From HK1 sp965221725 (lineage in GTDB: Bacteria; Pseudomonadota; Gammaproteobacteria; HK1), in contig OZ244909.1 in NCBI GenBank assembly GCA_965221725.1, forward strand, positions 186,001 through 250,000: DNA of 64,000 bases. Direction: 5' to 3'. Under the pieces are notes generated by a model. That model ran no database searches, was not told the origin of the DNA, and was given only the letters and a program-made list of their open reading frames with translations. Below, piece after piece: positions 49,338 through 57,816 of the stretch (its first letter is position 1; the number at the start of each line of letters is the position of its first letter). A program made the translations under genes and the position numbers.

Positions 49338-50372
49338 CTACCCCGTTTCGGTGGACGGTTGATAGCTGTCGTCCCCGGCACTGCGGTGAACGATAGCCGA
49401 TGGAAGGGGGTCTTTGTCGAAGACCGGTGTTGGGGGTCTGCCGGGAGGGTGGTTGTGGATCCCCGGCCGGCCGATCTGCAAGGGCTCGAGGTTGGTTCGT
49501 TCGCGATGCTCCGGGGCGCCCATGGGGCATTGCGCGGCCGCGCGACGCTCGAACTCGTTGGGGCTCAGGTACCCCAGCGCGGAGTGCAGGCACCGGGTGT
49601 TGTACCACGACTCCAGGTACTCGAAGATGGCCATGCGTGCTTGCGTGCGGGTGTGGAACGAACGCCGGTCGATGAGCTCGCATTCGAGCGTGGCGAAGAA
49701 GCTCTCGGCCATCGCATTGTCGTAGCAGTCACCGGCCGAGCCGGTCGACGTGACCACCGCGGCCTCCCGGCACCGTTTGCCGAACGCGAGCGATGTGTAC
49801 TGAGCCCCCTTGTCGGAATGATGGATGACCCCCTGGGGACGGCGCTGTGCGATTGCCATGTTCAGCGCCGCGAGCACCCGCTCGGTTCGAAGATGGTTGG
49901 CCATGGCCCACCCGACCACCTTGCGGCTGAACACATCGAGCACGATGGCCAGGAACACGAACCCGTTCCAGGTCGGCACGTAGGTGATATCGGCGACCCA
50001 GATCCGGTCCGGTGCATCGGCGCTGAGCTGGCGTTCGACCCGGTCCGGAGCCGCCCCGCGGCCCCGCTCCCGGTGCGTGGTGCGCGTGCCGCGGCGCCGG
50101 CTCACCCCGGTCAACCCCGACTGGCGCATCAGCCGAGCGACCCGTTGACGGCCTACCCGGCACCCCTGGCGCCCCAGCTCCGCATGCACCCGAGGCGCAC
50201 CGTAGGTCCCGCGAGAAGCCTCGTGGATGGCCCGGATCGTGGCACCCAACTCCTCGTCTCGCTCGGCACGAGGGGAGCGGCCACGGCCTCGCCACGCATA
50301 GTACCCGCTGGGGGAGACGCCCAGCACTCGGCACATCGTGGCCACACGATGATGGGCTTGGTTCGCCTTCAC
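49338..50372 (-). CDS. IS3-family transposase OrfB
   Basis: A 344-residue rve-type integrase domain. It begins VKANQAHHRVATMCRVLGVS with an HTH_21 segment, then the DDE residues in WVADITYVPT, IHHSDKGAQYTS and DNAMAESFFATLECE. OrfA and OrfB are in the same reading frame, separated only by TAG 50418-50420. In relatives with continuous homology a Trp follows KAAA, so TGG to TAG is the simplest cause. Expression as a fused transposase would need amber read-through. Confidence 0.9.
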   Translation of the reverse strand: MKANQAHHRVATMCRVLGVSPSGYYAWRGRGRSPRAERDEELGATIRAIHEASRGTYGAPRVHAELGRQGCRVGRQRVARLMRQSGLTGVSRRRGTRTTHRERGRGAAPDRVERQLSADAPDRIWVADITYVPTWNGFVFLAIVLDVFSRKVVGWAMANHLRTERVLAALNMAIAQRRPQGVIHHSDKGAQYTSLAFGKRCREAAVVTSTGSAGDCYDNAMAESFFATLECELIDRRSFHTRTQARMAIFEYLESWYNTRCLHSALGYLSPNEFERRAAAQCPMGAPEHRERTNLEPLQIGRPGIHNHPPGRPPTPVFDKDPLPSAIVHRSAGDDSYQPSTETG

Positions 50373-50417
50373 GAGCGCGAAGACCTCCCCGGTATCGTAC
50401 CGGTCTGCCGTGCGAAC

Positions 50418-50684
50418 CTAAGCCGCGGCTTTTGTTGGTATTTCTCGCTCCTCTCGAAGCTGACGGTTCTCCCGACGGAGCTGCCGCAGCTCCTTGAGCT
50501 CCGAACTTGTCAGTCCGTCTTCACGACGACCCTCGTCGCGATCGGCCTGACGCACCCAGTTGCGGATCGCCGAAACGGAGCACTCGAACTCAAGAGCGAG
50601 CTCCCCGGGCGTACGGCCCGCACGAACCAGCTCCACCATCTGGCGCCGGTACTGCGGCGCGTAACGCGGTCGTCTCCTCGACAT
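50418..50684 (-). CDS. IS3-family transposase OrfA
   Basis: An 88-residue helix-turn-helix protein (YAPQYRRQMVELVRAGRTPG, FECSVSAIRNWVRQADRD) with a C-terminal leucine-zipper-like region (LKELRQLRRENRQLREE). It ends KAAA-stop, where the related transposases continue with WFA. ATG 50684 has GAGGAGGTGTCCAG upstream. Confidence 0.88.
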   Translation of the reverse strand: MSRRRPRYAPQYRRQMVELVRAGRTPGELALEFECSVSAIRNWVRQADRDEGRREDGLTSSELKELRQLRRENRQLREEREIPTKAAA

Positions 50685-50738
50685 CTGGACACCTCCTCTG
50701 CGCAATGTCCAAGTGTCCACCAAAACGGGGCAACTCCA

Positions 50739-51987
50739 CTGTCATGTGCCGGAAGTCGCTCAGGCGATTGTTGATGGGCGTGGCCGTCAGCATGAACACG
50801 GTCTTGGGACGTACCTCATCGTCGAGCAGGTCGAACAAGCAGTAGTAGCGCGATGGTTCGATGCCCTTCTCGGGGGCGGCCTGGCGGCCGGGATTGCGGA
50901 AGTGGTGCGCCTCGTCGATGACGACGACATCGGCGAGCTCCGCAATGCGCCGGAAACGCTCCGGGAAGTTCCCCTTGCGTCCGAGATCGGTATGGCTGAA
51001 AACGGCCAGATTGCTGAAATCGGCGCCGCCACCGACGCCGCCGATGTGCGGAAGCCACCGACGCAGGTGGGGTTCCCATACCCCCTCCTTCGCCGCCTTG
51101 GGTGCGAACAGCACGACTCGCTTGCCTTCGTGCAGGATGAGCCGCTCGATCAGCATCAGACCGACGAACGTCTTGCCAAGACCTACGCCATCACAGAGGA
51201 ACGCGCCTCCGTGCTGCCGGGCGATCTTCATGAGCGCCCGGTACGCCTCCTTCTGATACCGATCGAGGTGCGGGAACATGCGAGACCGTGTCTCGTCCCA
51301 CTCGGTCGCGGTCAGCTCGTACCCTCGGAAGAATTGCTGCAGGGCCTTCGCATAAACATCGAATGGTGAATACAGGTGCGTATGACGCGCGATGGTCTCG
51401 ACAACGTCCTCGGTGACCTCCCTCGCTGCGTTCCAGTGTGTCTCGAACCATTCCTGGAGCTGCGCAACCTCGCGAGCACTCTGGATCTGGACGTTCAGTT
51501 CGATGTTTCTCGTGAGACCCGGACGGGTGAAGTTGCTGGAACCTACCAGCGCCTGGGCGCCCACGACCTCGATCTTTGCGTGGGTGATATAAGCCTTCGC
51601 ATGGAACTTGTCCTTGTCGTAGATCCGGCATTCGATCTGCCCGGAGCAGAGCGCGTCGAGGATCGCGGGAACCCCGTGAAGGAAGGGATTGGATTCCTTG
51701 TCCAGCTCGATGCTCTTGTCGAGCCTGTCGAGCGCTTGAGCCCGAACTGCTGCGAGAATGGCCTTTCGGGTCCGATGTGTGGTCTCCACCCCCATCAGGA
51801 TTCGGATCTTGTCGAGTTCCTGCCAGTTGCCGTCGAGAGCGAGCAAGGCGCCGATCTCGAAGTATCCGGTCGCGATGTCGAACGCCTTGGCGATGTCGGA
51901 CCACTCCTGTAAGTACCGGAGTCCAGTCCAGCCGGAAACGCTGTTGTCGACGATGAAAAGCTCGCGGCCCCTGGAGTCAACGTTCAT
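50739..51987 (-). pseudogene. PLD-domain plus SF2 helicase, N-terminal part cut off by the IS
   Basis: About 416 native residues from ATG 51987. The first 180 form a phospholipase D-like domain with HAKAYITHAKIEVVG and ALVGSSNFTRPGLTRN. The helicase follows with motif I LCDGVGLGKTF, motif II VVIDEAHHFRNPG and motif III MLTATPINNRLSD. The frame then enters the IS end, so the second RecA domain (motifs IV-VI) is absent. Proteins of this kind occur in restriction and defence loci. Together with the ISP-S24 remnant on the other side of the IS it belonged to one operon-like unit. Confidence 0.85.
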
Positions 51988-52064
51988 GATGATCCCGTTC
52001 GCACCTCACCAACAGAGCAGAGTCATTCGACATCAAACATGATTACCGGCCTGGATGGACCTTC

Positions 52065-52220
52065 TCAGGGCCAGAGGTCGTCGAGGTCGAAGGTGAGCGC
52101 ATCGAACAGGTGAATGCTCACCGGTACATCGTCCTTCTCGTTCGCGAGCGGCAGCCACCGCCCATCGCGGAACTCGCACGCATCCGGAGGGCGGTTCGAC
52201 GAGTTGAATCGTGCGTGTGT
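52065..52220 (-). pseudogene. Short C-terminal remnant upstream of the helicase
   Basis: The frame ending at the stop 52065-52067 reads CEFRDGRWLPLANEKDDVPV then FDALTFDLDDLWP, with no start codon in reach. It looks like the end of a real protein of unknown family that belonged to the same island. The gap to the helicase start is 77 bp. Bases 52221-52393 show nothing. Confidence 0.3.
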
Positions 52221-52393
52221 GCGGTGAACGGACCATCGAGATCCTCGTCGGGTCGGGGGGCGCTGCGGCCACTACGCCGGACTTTTGCCTTGACGGAAGT
52301 TCAGCGGGCTCCAGTCAACCACTTCTTCGGGGGGTCGGCGTACGTCCAAGAGTCGGCAGAGATCGATGCGAACCGCTCTTGTCGCACGACACT

Positions 52394-53416
52394 TCACCGG
52401 CTCGCCGCCTCCCGCGCCCCGCGATTCTCCGGCGGGCGGAGTCTGCTGCCGGCGAATGCGCGCTCCAGCAGGCGCTGCACGAGGCCGACGTCCGAGCTGT
52501 AGGCGGTGAGATCGTCGAGTCGGTACTCCGCCCCGTCGACGATGGACGCCGCGGCGCGGTGGCCACTGGACACGGCGGGGCCGATCCCCTCGCAGAGATC
52601 TCGGGTCGCCAGACCGGCCGAATCCCCGGCGATGAACGCATTGCCGATGCGCACCGTCTCCACGCCGCCCCGCAGGTAGTAGCTGTATCCCTTCGGGGCA
52701 AGTTCGATGTCGCGGAGGAGCCCGCGGCGTTCGAGCACTCCCAGAAAGTGGCGCCAGTGCCGCTTGATGTCCTCGCCCCGCGTCTTCAGTTTCTCCGCCA
52801 TGCCGCCGATGCCGCAGTTCAGGTAGCCGTCCGCCTTCGGGACGTACCACGCATAGCCGGGGAGGCCCTTCTCGAAGAACCACAGGTGACACCGCTCGTC
52901 CCGCCAGCGGTGGGGGAATTCGTGCTCCCAGGTCGCCGCCTGCAGTTCGCGGGCGCGCGGGTTGGCTTCGCGGAAGAACGTGCGATAGACGGGGCACCGG
53001 GTGCCCCCGGCACCGACGAGGTACTTCGATCGGAAGGCGCCGTCGATGGTGAAGCCGTCTTCATTGCGTTCGATGTTGCGCACGTTGTGCTTCACCACCC
53101 GAGCGCCGCTGCGGCGCAGCAGCCAGTCGTCGAACTCGAAGCGGCGGATGGAGTGCTGCACGCCGGGGAGCGTGAATTTCAGCCACTTGAGATGCACCAC
53201 GATCCCGTTGAAGGTGTTGAACCGGTGGGGGTACGCGGCCACGTCGAGGCCCAGGTCGTCGACGACCTCCGGGGTAACCCACCCCGCGCACAGCTTCGTG
53301 CGGGGGAACGCCTCCCGGTCGATCACGAGCACCGAGGCGCCGGCCCGCACCAGGCGGGACGCGCATGAGGAGCCGGCCGGGCCTCCCCCGACAACGATGA
53401 CCTCGACCGTCTCCAT
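52394..53416 (-). CDS. Geranylgeranyl-reductase-like FAD-dependent oxidoreductase
   Basis: A 340-residue flavoprotein. FAD motif VIVVGGGPAGSSCASRL, then IDREAFPRTKLCAGWVTPEV typical of geranylgeranyl reductases, YAWYVPKADGYLNCGIGG and the second FAD motif AFIAGDSAGLATRDLCEGIG. Enzymes of this family reduce isoprenoid double bonds or act on related lipids; the substrate is unknown. ATG 53416 is chosen because upstream in-frame sequence is encoded by dispersed repeat copy C. The gene lies next to cyclopropane synthase, which hints at lipid modification. Confidence 0.85.
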   Translation of the reverse strand: METVEVIVVGGGPAGSSCASRLVRAGASVLVIDREAFPRTKLCAGWVTPEVVDDLGLDVAAYPHRFNTFNGIVVHLKWLKFTLPGVQHSIRRFEFDDWLLRRSGARVVKHNVRNIERNEDGFTIDGAFRSKYLVGAGGTRCPVYRTFFREANPRARELQAATWEHEFPHRWRDERCHLWFFEKGLPGYAWYVPKADGYLNCGIGGMAEKLKTRGEDIKRHWRHFLGVLERRGLLRDIELAPKGYSYYLRGGVETVRIGNAFIAGDSAGLATRDLCEGIGPAVSSGHRAAASIVDGAEYRLDDLTAYSSDVGLVQRLLERAFAGSRLRPPENRGAREAASR

Positions 53417-53419
53417 CAG

Positions 53420-53531
53420 CGGCAGCGATTCCCGCCAGCGGGCCGGGAGATGGTTACGCGGTGCGATTCCGGCAAAATTTCGGCCACCGGGGCGCCTGAT
53501 CGAGGCCATTTCGAGCTCAGGTTCCGGTCTG
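53420..53531 (-). repeat. Dispersed repeat family 2, copy C
   Basis: The reverse strand reads CCGCCAGACCGGAACCTGAG-CTCGAAATGG, then TTGCCGGAATCGCACCGCG and GGCGGGAATCGCTG. It matches copy A (23563-23670) along about 110 bp and B (31958-32045) at its start. It fills the gap between cfa and the flavoprotein gene. Confidence 0.6.
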
Positions 53532-53560
53532 GCGGGAATTGCCGCGTCTGCATCGATCGA

Positions 53561-54865
53561 TCAGCCGCCTGCGGATTCCGCGGCCCGGGGATAGACGTGA
53601 GTGCGGGTCCAGGGCACGTCGTTGTTGGTGGATGGCGCGCACACCACCTGGAAAAGCTGGATGGTGTTGGCGAGGAACGCGGCCGAGCACCCCGCGAGGT
53701 ACAGCCGCCACGCCCGAATGAATTCTTCGTCGTACATCGCTCGGACCGTGGTCTCCGCGCGCTCGAACCGCGTCAGCCACTCCCGCAGCGTGCGTGCGTA
53801 GTGAAGCCTGAGGTTCTCGACGTCGATGATGGAGAAGTTGAACGGTTCGAAGATCGCCATCATCTCCCGCAGGCTCGGGGGATAGCTGCCGGGGAAGATG
53901 CGCTGCTCGAGCCACGCGTTGACGGGGGTGGGGCGATTGCGGCCGACGCTGTGAACGAGCGCGAGGCCGTCGGGCTTCAGCGTGCGCGCGATGACGGCCC
54001 CCAGGGATTCGTAGTTCTGCACGCCGACATGCTCCAGCATGCCCACCGATACGAATGCGTCGCAGGCGCCTTCGATGTTGCGGTAGTCGTCCAGCACGAA
54101 CTCCACCCGGTCGCTCACGCCCTCCCGGTCCGCCCGTTCGCGCGCGTACGCGATCTGCTCGCGCGAAATGTTGAAGGCCCGGACCCGAACGCCGTACTCG
54201 CGCGCCATGTGCAGGGCCAGCGAGCCCCATCCGCAGCCGGCTTCGATGACCTGCTGGTCGGGCCGGAGCATCAGCTTGCGGCAGACATGGTCCATCTTGG
54301 CCCGCTGCGCCTGTTCCAGAGTGGCGTCCGGCGTGGGGTAGTACGCGCAGGTGTAGACCATCTCCTCGTCGAGCCACAGGCGGTAGAAGTCGTTGCCCAG
54401 GTCGTAGTGGTGCTGGATGTGCCGCCGCGACCCCGCGGTGGTGTTGGGCCGCGGCTTCGGAAGCCGGCCGAGCGCACTGCGCTTGCCCGTGACCGATCGC
54501 CCGTGGTCCATGCCGCGATAACAGCGCGCGAGAACGTCGACGAGGTCGCCCTCGACTTCGATGCGTCCCGCGCTGAAGGCATCCCCGAATCCGACCTCCG
54601 GAGTGAAGACCACGGAGAACAGCGCTCCGCGGTCGCGGAAGACGATGCGCCCCGCGCACTCGCCGGACGGGCGGTAGACGTCCTCGCCGTCCCACAGCGC
54701 GAACGCGATGTCGGGATTGCCGGCCCGGGCCGCGATGCGCCGTACCAGCCATCGGTCGAATCTGCCCGAGCGCCCGGTCTTGTCGATTTCCGAACCCAGG
54801 GTGCCGGGAATGCCGAGAGGATGCGGTCGTTGTCGTCTCACCGCCAATCTCCTGTCGCGAGGCAT
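53561..54865 (-). CDS. cfa: Cyclopropane-fatty-acyl-phospholipid synthase family protein
   Basis: A 434-residue SAM-dependent enzyme. The N-terminal lipid-binding domain (about residues 45-130) is followed by HYDLGNDFYRLWLDEEMVYT and the SAM site VIEAGCGWGSLALHMA, then SVGMLEHVG and the C-terminal YDEEFIRAWRLYLAG. It adds a methylene bridge (or methyl group) to cis double bonds of membrane phospholipids. ATG 54865 is the longest start; an internal start would not affect the domains. The flavoprotein downstream on the same strand might act on the same lipid. Confidence 0.92.
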   Translation of the reverse strand: MPRDRRLAVRRQRPHPLGIPGTLGSEIDKTGRSGRFDRWLVRRIAARAGNPDIAFALWDGEDVYRPSGECAGRIVFRDRGALFSVVFTPEVGFGDAFSAGRIEVEGDLVDVLARCYRGMDHGRSVTGKRSALGRLPKPRPNTTAGSRRHIQHHYDLGNDFYRLWLDEEMVYTCAYYPTPDATLEQAQRAKMDHVCRKLMLRPDQQVIEAGCGWGSLALHMAREYGVRVRAFNISREQIAYARERADREGVSDRVEFVLDDYRNIEGACDAFVSVGMLEHVGVQNYESLGAVIARTLKPDGLALVHSVGRNRPTPVNAWLEQRIFPGSYPPSLREMMAIFEPFNFSIIDVENLRLHYARTLREWLTRFERAETTVRAMYDEEFIRAWRLYLAGCSAAFLANTIQLFQVVCAPSTNNDVPWTRTHVYPRAAESAGG

Positions 54866-54981
54866 CCGGCGAACCGCCGCATCAATCCCCGTGGGGGAGG
54901 GATCCCCGGATGTGAGGCATTCGGTGCGAGTCGGAGTTCAGTGCCGGCGGGCGCCGCAGTCGGGTCCGCTCGCGCCGAAAA

Positions 54982-55725
54982 TTATAGCGAGTCGTCCGCC
55001 GGGCGCGAAGGTGCGGGCCCCGGTGGAATTTCATCGGCGCGCCGGGCGTTGCGTCGTCGCTGGACCGCGCCCACGGCCCATCGGGCGAGCAATGGAAAGA
55101 TCCCGAGGAGTACGAAGGAGCCGATGAGGGTGGGAGAGAGGATGCCCTGCAACGATTCGATGCGCCCGAGCTGAGTGCCGGCATTGACGTAGACGATGGT
55201 GCCCGGAAGCATGCCGAGCTGGCTCACCCAGGCGAACGTGAGGGTTCGCATGGGGGTGAGCCCCATCACCAGATTGATGATGAAGAACGGAAAGGCCGGG
55301 ACCAGCCTCACCGTGAACAGGTAGAAGCCCCCGTCGCGCTCGACGCCGGCGTTGATGGTCTTCAGCCGATCTCCGTACCGCCGCTGGATGCCGTCGCGCA
55401 GGATGTACCGCGACACGAGGAAGGCGACGGTCGCTCCCAGCGTCGATGCGAAGGAAACGACGACGGCGCCCCACAGCAGCCCGAACACGGCGCCCCCGGC
55501 CAGGGTCATGATGGCGGCGCCGGGCAGCGAAAGGCCGGTGATCGCGACGTAGGCGAGGAAGTAGGCTGCCAGCACCGCCACGGGGTGCTCGCGGTAGAAC
55601 GCATCGATGCCGGCCTGCTGCGCCTTCAGGTAGTCGAGGCTGAGGTAGCGGCCGAGATCGAACCACAGGAACGCAACCACCAGCGCCGCGACGAGTCCGA
55701 TGACCGCAATCCTTCCCTTGTTCAT
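54982..55725 (-). CDS. TVP38/TMEM64 (DedA-like) membrane protein
   Basis: A 247-residue inner-membrane protein with the SNARE-associated (VTT) domain. Five to six helices are visible (IAVIGLVAALVVAFLWF at the N-terminus, VAVLAAYFLAYVAITGLSL, the LPGAAIMTLAGGAVFGLLWG re-entrant region, and FFIINLVMGLTPMRTLTFAW). RLVPAFPFFIINLV holds the family's Arg/Pro pair. ATG 55725 has CAGGAAACGCGGC upstream. Members are thought to move lipids across membranes; the substrate is not known here. Confidence 0.9.
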   Translation of the reverse strand: MNKGRIAVIGLVAALVVAFLWFDLGRYLSLDYLKAQQAGIDAFYREHPVAVLAAYFLAYVAITGLSLPGAAIMTLAGGAVFGLLWGAVVVSFASTLGATVAFLVSRYILRDGIQRRYGDRLKTINAGVERDGGFYLFTVRLVPAFPFFIINLVMGLTPMRTLTFAWVSQLGMLPGTIVYVNAGTQLGRIESLQGILSPTLIGSFVLLGIFPLLARWAVGAVQRRRNARRADEIPPGPAPSRPADDSL

Positions 55726-55809
55726 GCCGCGTTTCCTGTCTGTCGTGAGCGCCGCCGGACCCGCCGCCACCGGCTTGAGGTCGCGGGTTCGATGTTCCGC
55801 GAGATTATA

Positions 55810-55857
55810 GAGGAACCGGCAGAGGAACCGGCAGAGGAACCGGCAGAGGAACCGGCA
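55810..55857. repeat. Four perfect tandem copies of a 12-bp unit
   Basis: GAGGAACCGGCA occurs four times in succession, followed by GAGGA. It lies between the divergent TVP38 and ccmI genes, 85 bp from each, and so within their promoter region. Read in frame it would code for LCRF repeats upstream of TVP38, but the TVP38 start is clearly downstream of it. Confidence 0.95.
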
Positions 55858-55940
55858 GAGGATCCTTGCCGGCTTGCGACCCACCCGATAGATTCGTGCC
55901 CGTGGGCCGGGCTCGGCGCGGCCATCTCCGGCGGCTTCCG

Positions 55941-57218
55941 ATGCTCCTGTTCTGGGTCCTCGCCACTGCCATCATCCTGACCGCGCTGCTGCTGGTCGTG
56001 CCGGTCCTGATGCGCGATGGCGACTCGGGGCGCGATGCCGCCGACGATGCCTCCGACGATACGAACATCGCGCTGTATCGCGAGCGTCTGGCGGAGCTCG
56101 AGCGCGAACGGGGCCGCGGCGAGGTCGGCGCGGAGCGGTACGCCGCGCTCCGCCAGGATCTCGAAAGGAGACTGCTCGCCGACGTGGCCGGGCCCGGGGA
56201 GCCGGGCGCCGTCCCTCACCCCCCCTCCTACCGCATGGCGGTGGCGATCACCTTCCTGATACCGGTCTGCGGCCTCGGACTCTATCTGTGGCTCGGCTCG
56301 CCGCACGGGATCGACCCACCGCCGATTTCCGCCTCGCCGGGCGCGGCGGCCGAGATGGCGCCGTCGGTGGAAGCGATGGTCATCGCGCTCGCCGCAAGGC
56401 TCGACGAAGACCCCGATGACGCCGAGGGCTGGCTCCTGCTCGCGCGCTCGCAGGTGGTGCTGGAACGTTTCGATGCGGCACTTGCGGCGTTCGAGCGTGC
56501 TCACGCACTCCTCGGTGACGATCCGTCGCTCCTGGCGGATTGGGCCGAGGCGGAGGCCGGGAGTGCAGGCAGCCGTTTCTCGGTCAGCGCGTCGGACCGT
56601 CTCGATCGTGCTCTCGAGCTCGACCCGGATCACGAGAAAGCGCTCTGGCTCGGGGGATTCGCCGCGGCTCAGAACCGGCGGGTGGAGATTGCCATCGACC
56701 GCTGGGAACGGTTGCTTGCCCGCCAGTCGCCCGGATCGCGAGAGGCGTCCATCGTCACCGAGATGCTTGCGCAGGTCCGCGGCCCGCAAAGCACGCCCGC
56801 CGACATCGAATCCGTGCCGATCGCGCCCGCCGCGACGATGGAGTCTTCCGGCGGAGAGGAATCTGTGGACGGGGCGCGCATCGTGGTCGAGGTCAGTCTC
56901 GCGTCGGACCTCGAGGTCGAACTCGGTGCCAGCGAGCCGGTGTTCGTCTTCGCCCGCAGCCCATCGGGGGATGGGCCGCCGGTCGCCGTTGCGCGCACCA
57001 TCGTGGGGGCGCTTCCGACCACCATCGTGCTCGACGCATCGAACGCGATGATTCCCTCCCGATCGCTCGCGAGCGTGGAGCGCGCGCTCGTCATCGCGCG
57101 CGTGGCCCGCTCGGGGACGGCGAACCGCGCCCGCGGCGATGTCGAGGGCGTGGCCGGGCCGGTCGCGGTTGCCGATTCCGCTCCGGTGAGAATCGTGATT
57201 TCGCAGATCGTCCCCTGA
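55941..57218 (+). CDS. ccmI: Cytochrome c biogenesis protein CcmI
   Basis: A 425-residue membrane protein of the system I cytochrome c maturation pathway; it presents apocytochrome to the CcmFH haem ligase. TM1 is residues 3-24 (LFWVLATAIILTALLLVVPV), followed by the cytoplasmic loop with YRERLAELERERGRGEV, TM2 near 95-118 and a periplasmic TPR domain (DDAEGWLLLARSQVVLERFD and repeats). A beta-rich C-terminal domain ends in IVISQIVP. The remaining ccm genes are not in the window. ATG 55941 starts exactly at TM1. Confidence 0.93.
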   Translation: MLLFWVLATAIILTALLLVVPVLMRDGDSGRDAADDASDDTNIALYRERLAELERERGRGEVGAERYAALRQDLERRLLADVAGPGEPGAVPHPPSYRMAVAITFLIPVCGLGLYLWLGSPHGIDPPPISASPGAAAEMAPSVEAMVIALAARLDEDPDDAEGWLLLARSQVVLERFDAALAAFERAHALLGDDPSLLADWAEAEAGSAGSRFSVSASDRLDRALELDPDHEKALWLGGFAAAQNRRVEIAIDRWERLLARQSPGSREASIVTEMLAQVRGPQSTPADIESVPIAPAATMESSGGEESVDGARIVVEVSLASDLEVELGASEPVFVFARSPSGDGPPVAVARTIVGALPTTIVLDASNAMIPSRSLASVERALVIARVARSGTANRARGDVEGVAGPVAVADSAPVRIVISQIVP

Positions 57219-57499
57219 TCCCTCCGACCCGGCGATCCGGCATGCGCTCGCCCTCGGCGCGCACCGCCGGACCGCGGCCGTCGTTCGCACCATGAACTTC
57301 CCCGTTCAAGCCCTGACACCGGCGTCGCGCAAGCACGTGGATCGAGTGCGCGCGAACCCTGCCGACCAACTCGGTTCGCCCGTTGCGTACCGCCGTCGGA
57401 CCCGGATCTTCCCGGTTCGAGCTCGCGCACGGAATCCTCGACGGAATAGATTTTCCACAGGAATCTCCGCTGTTTCACCCGCTCCGTCCACCGCTCGCT
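57219..57499. other. Intergenic region upstream of the nrdJ promoter
   Basis: No gene is evident between ccmI and the NrdR boxes. Short open frames here have no family features. I found no element resembling a cobalamin riboswitch. Confidence 0.4.
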
Positions 57500-57553
57500 C
57501 CACAACATCTTGTGGTCGGGCGAGTTGCCCGCCCACAACTTATGGTGTTAGAT
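57500..57553 (+). promoter_or_regulatory. NrdR-boxes and promoter of the class II ribonucleotide reductase
   Basis: CCACAACATCTTGTGG (57500-57515) and CCACAACTTATGGTGT (57533-57548) fit the NrdR box pattern ACACWATATATWGTGT well. Their starts are 33 bp apart, about three helical turns, which is the usual NrdR spacing. TTGCCC (57525-57530) and TTAGAT (57548-57553) are 17 bp apart and fit a sigma70 promoter overlapped by box 2, so NrdR would block it when dATP is high. Confidence 0.8.
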
Positions 57554-57762
57554 CGGCTTTCACCGTCATCGAACGAGGCGAATGCCTACACGATTGGCGA
57601 CCGATTCCGGTTGACTTGATGGACGAAATCCGGATCGAAACGGTTGTCTGCACGCAAACCATCGTGGCGGGTCGCCGGGGAAGCGTTCGGTCGTCGATTC
57701 GGCCTCCGGAGCCGGGGATCGGGCTCGGCATCACCGGAATCATCCGAAGAGAGGGAGCGTTG

Positions 57763-57816
57763 ATGGTCACCAGGGCCGCATGTACCAGCCGTCCTTTCGG
57801 CGCGGGGATTTGGTGA
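57763..57816 (+). CDS. Possible 17-codon leader ORF overlapping the nrdJa start
   Basis: ATG 57763 has the strong ribosome-binding site GAGGGAG five bases upstream, stronger than any near nrdJa starts. It encodes MVTRAACTSRPFGAGIW and its TGA (57814-57816) overlaps ATG 57816 of nrdJa. It could couple translation of nrdJa. It may equally be chance. Confidence 0.3.
   Translation: MVTRAACTSRPFGAGIW

Larger units (their letters stand above)
49333..50738 (-). mobile_element. IS3-family insertion sequence, 1,406 bp
   Basis: Terminal inverted repeats begin TGGGCCTACCCCGTTTCGGT (49333) and, on the other strand, TGGAGTTGCCCCGTTTTGGT (from 50738). They enclose OrfA and OrfB on the minus strand. The flanks (GTCCTT left, CTGTCA right) show no clear target duplication. 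Together with the loss of host sequence on both sides, this suggests an adjacent deletion after insertion. Confidence 0.88.

Noticed and set aside
53417..53509. Extended N-terminus of the geranylgeranyl-reductase-like protein
   Set aside because: The extra residues are encoded by dispersed repeat copy C, and the FAD motif starts right after ATG 53416.
57219..57762. Search for a cobalamin riboswitch before the B12-dependent reductase
   Set aside because: No B12-box-like sequence or plausible fold was seen; the NrdR boxes account for regulation.
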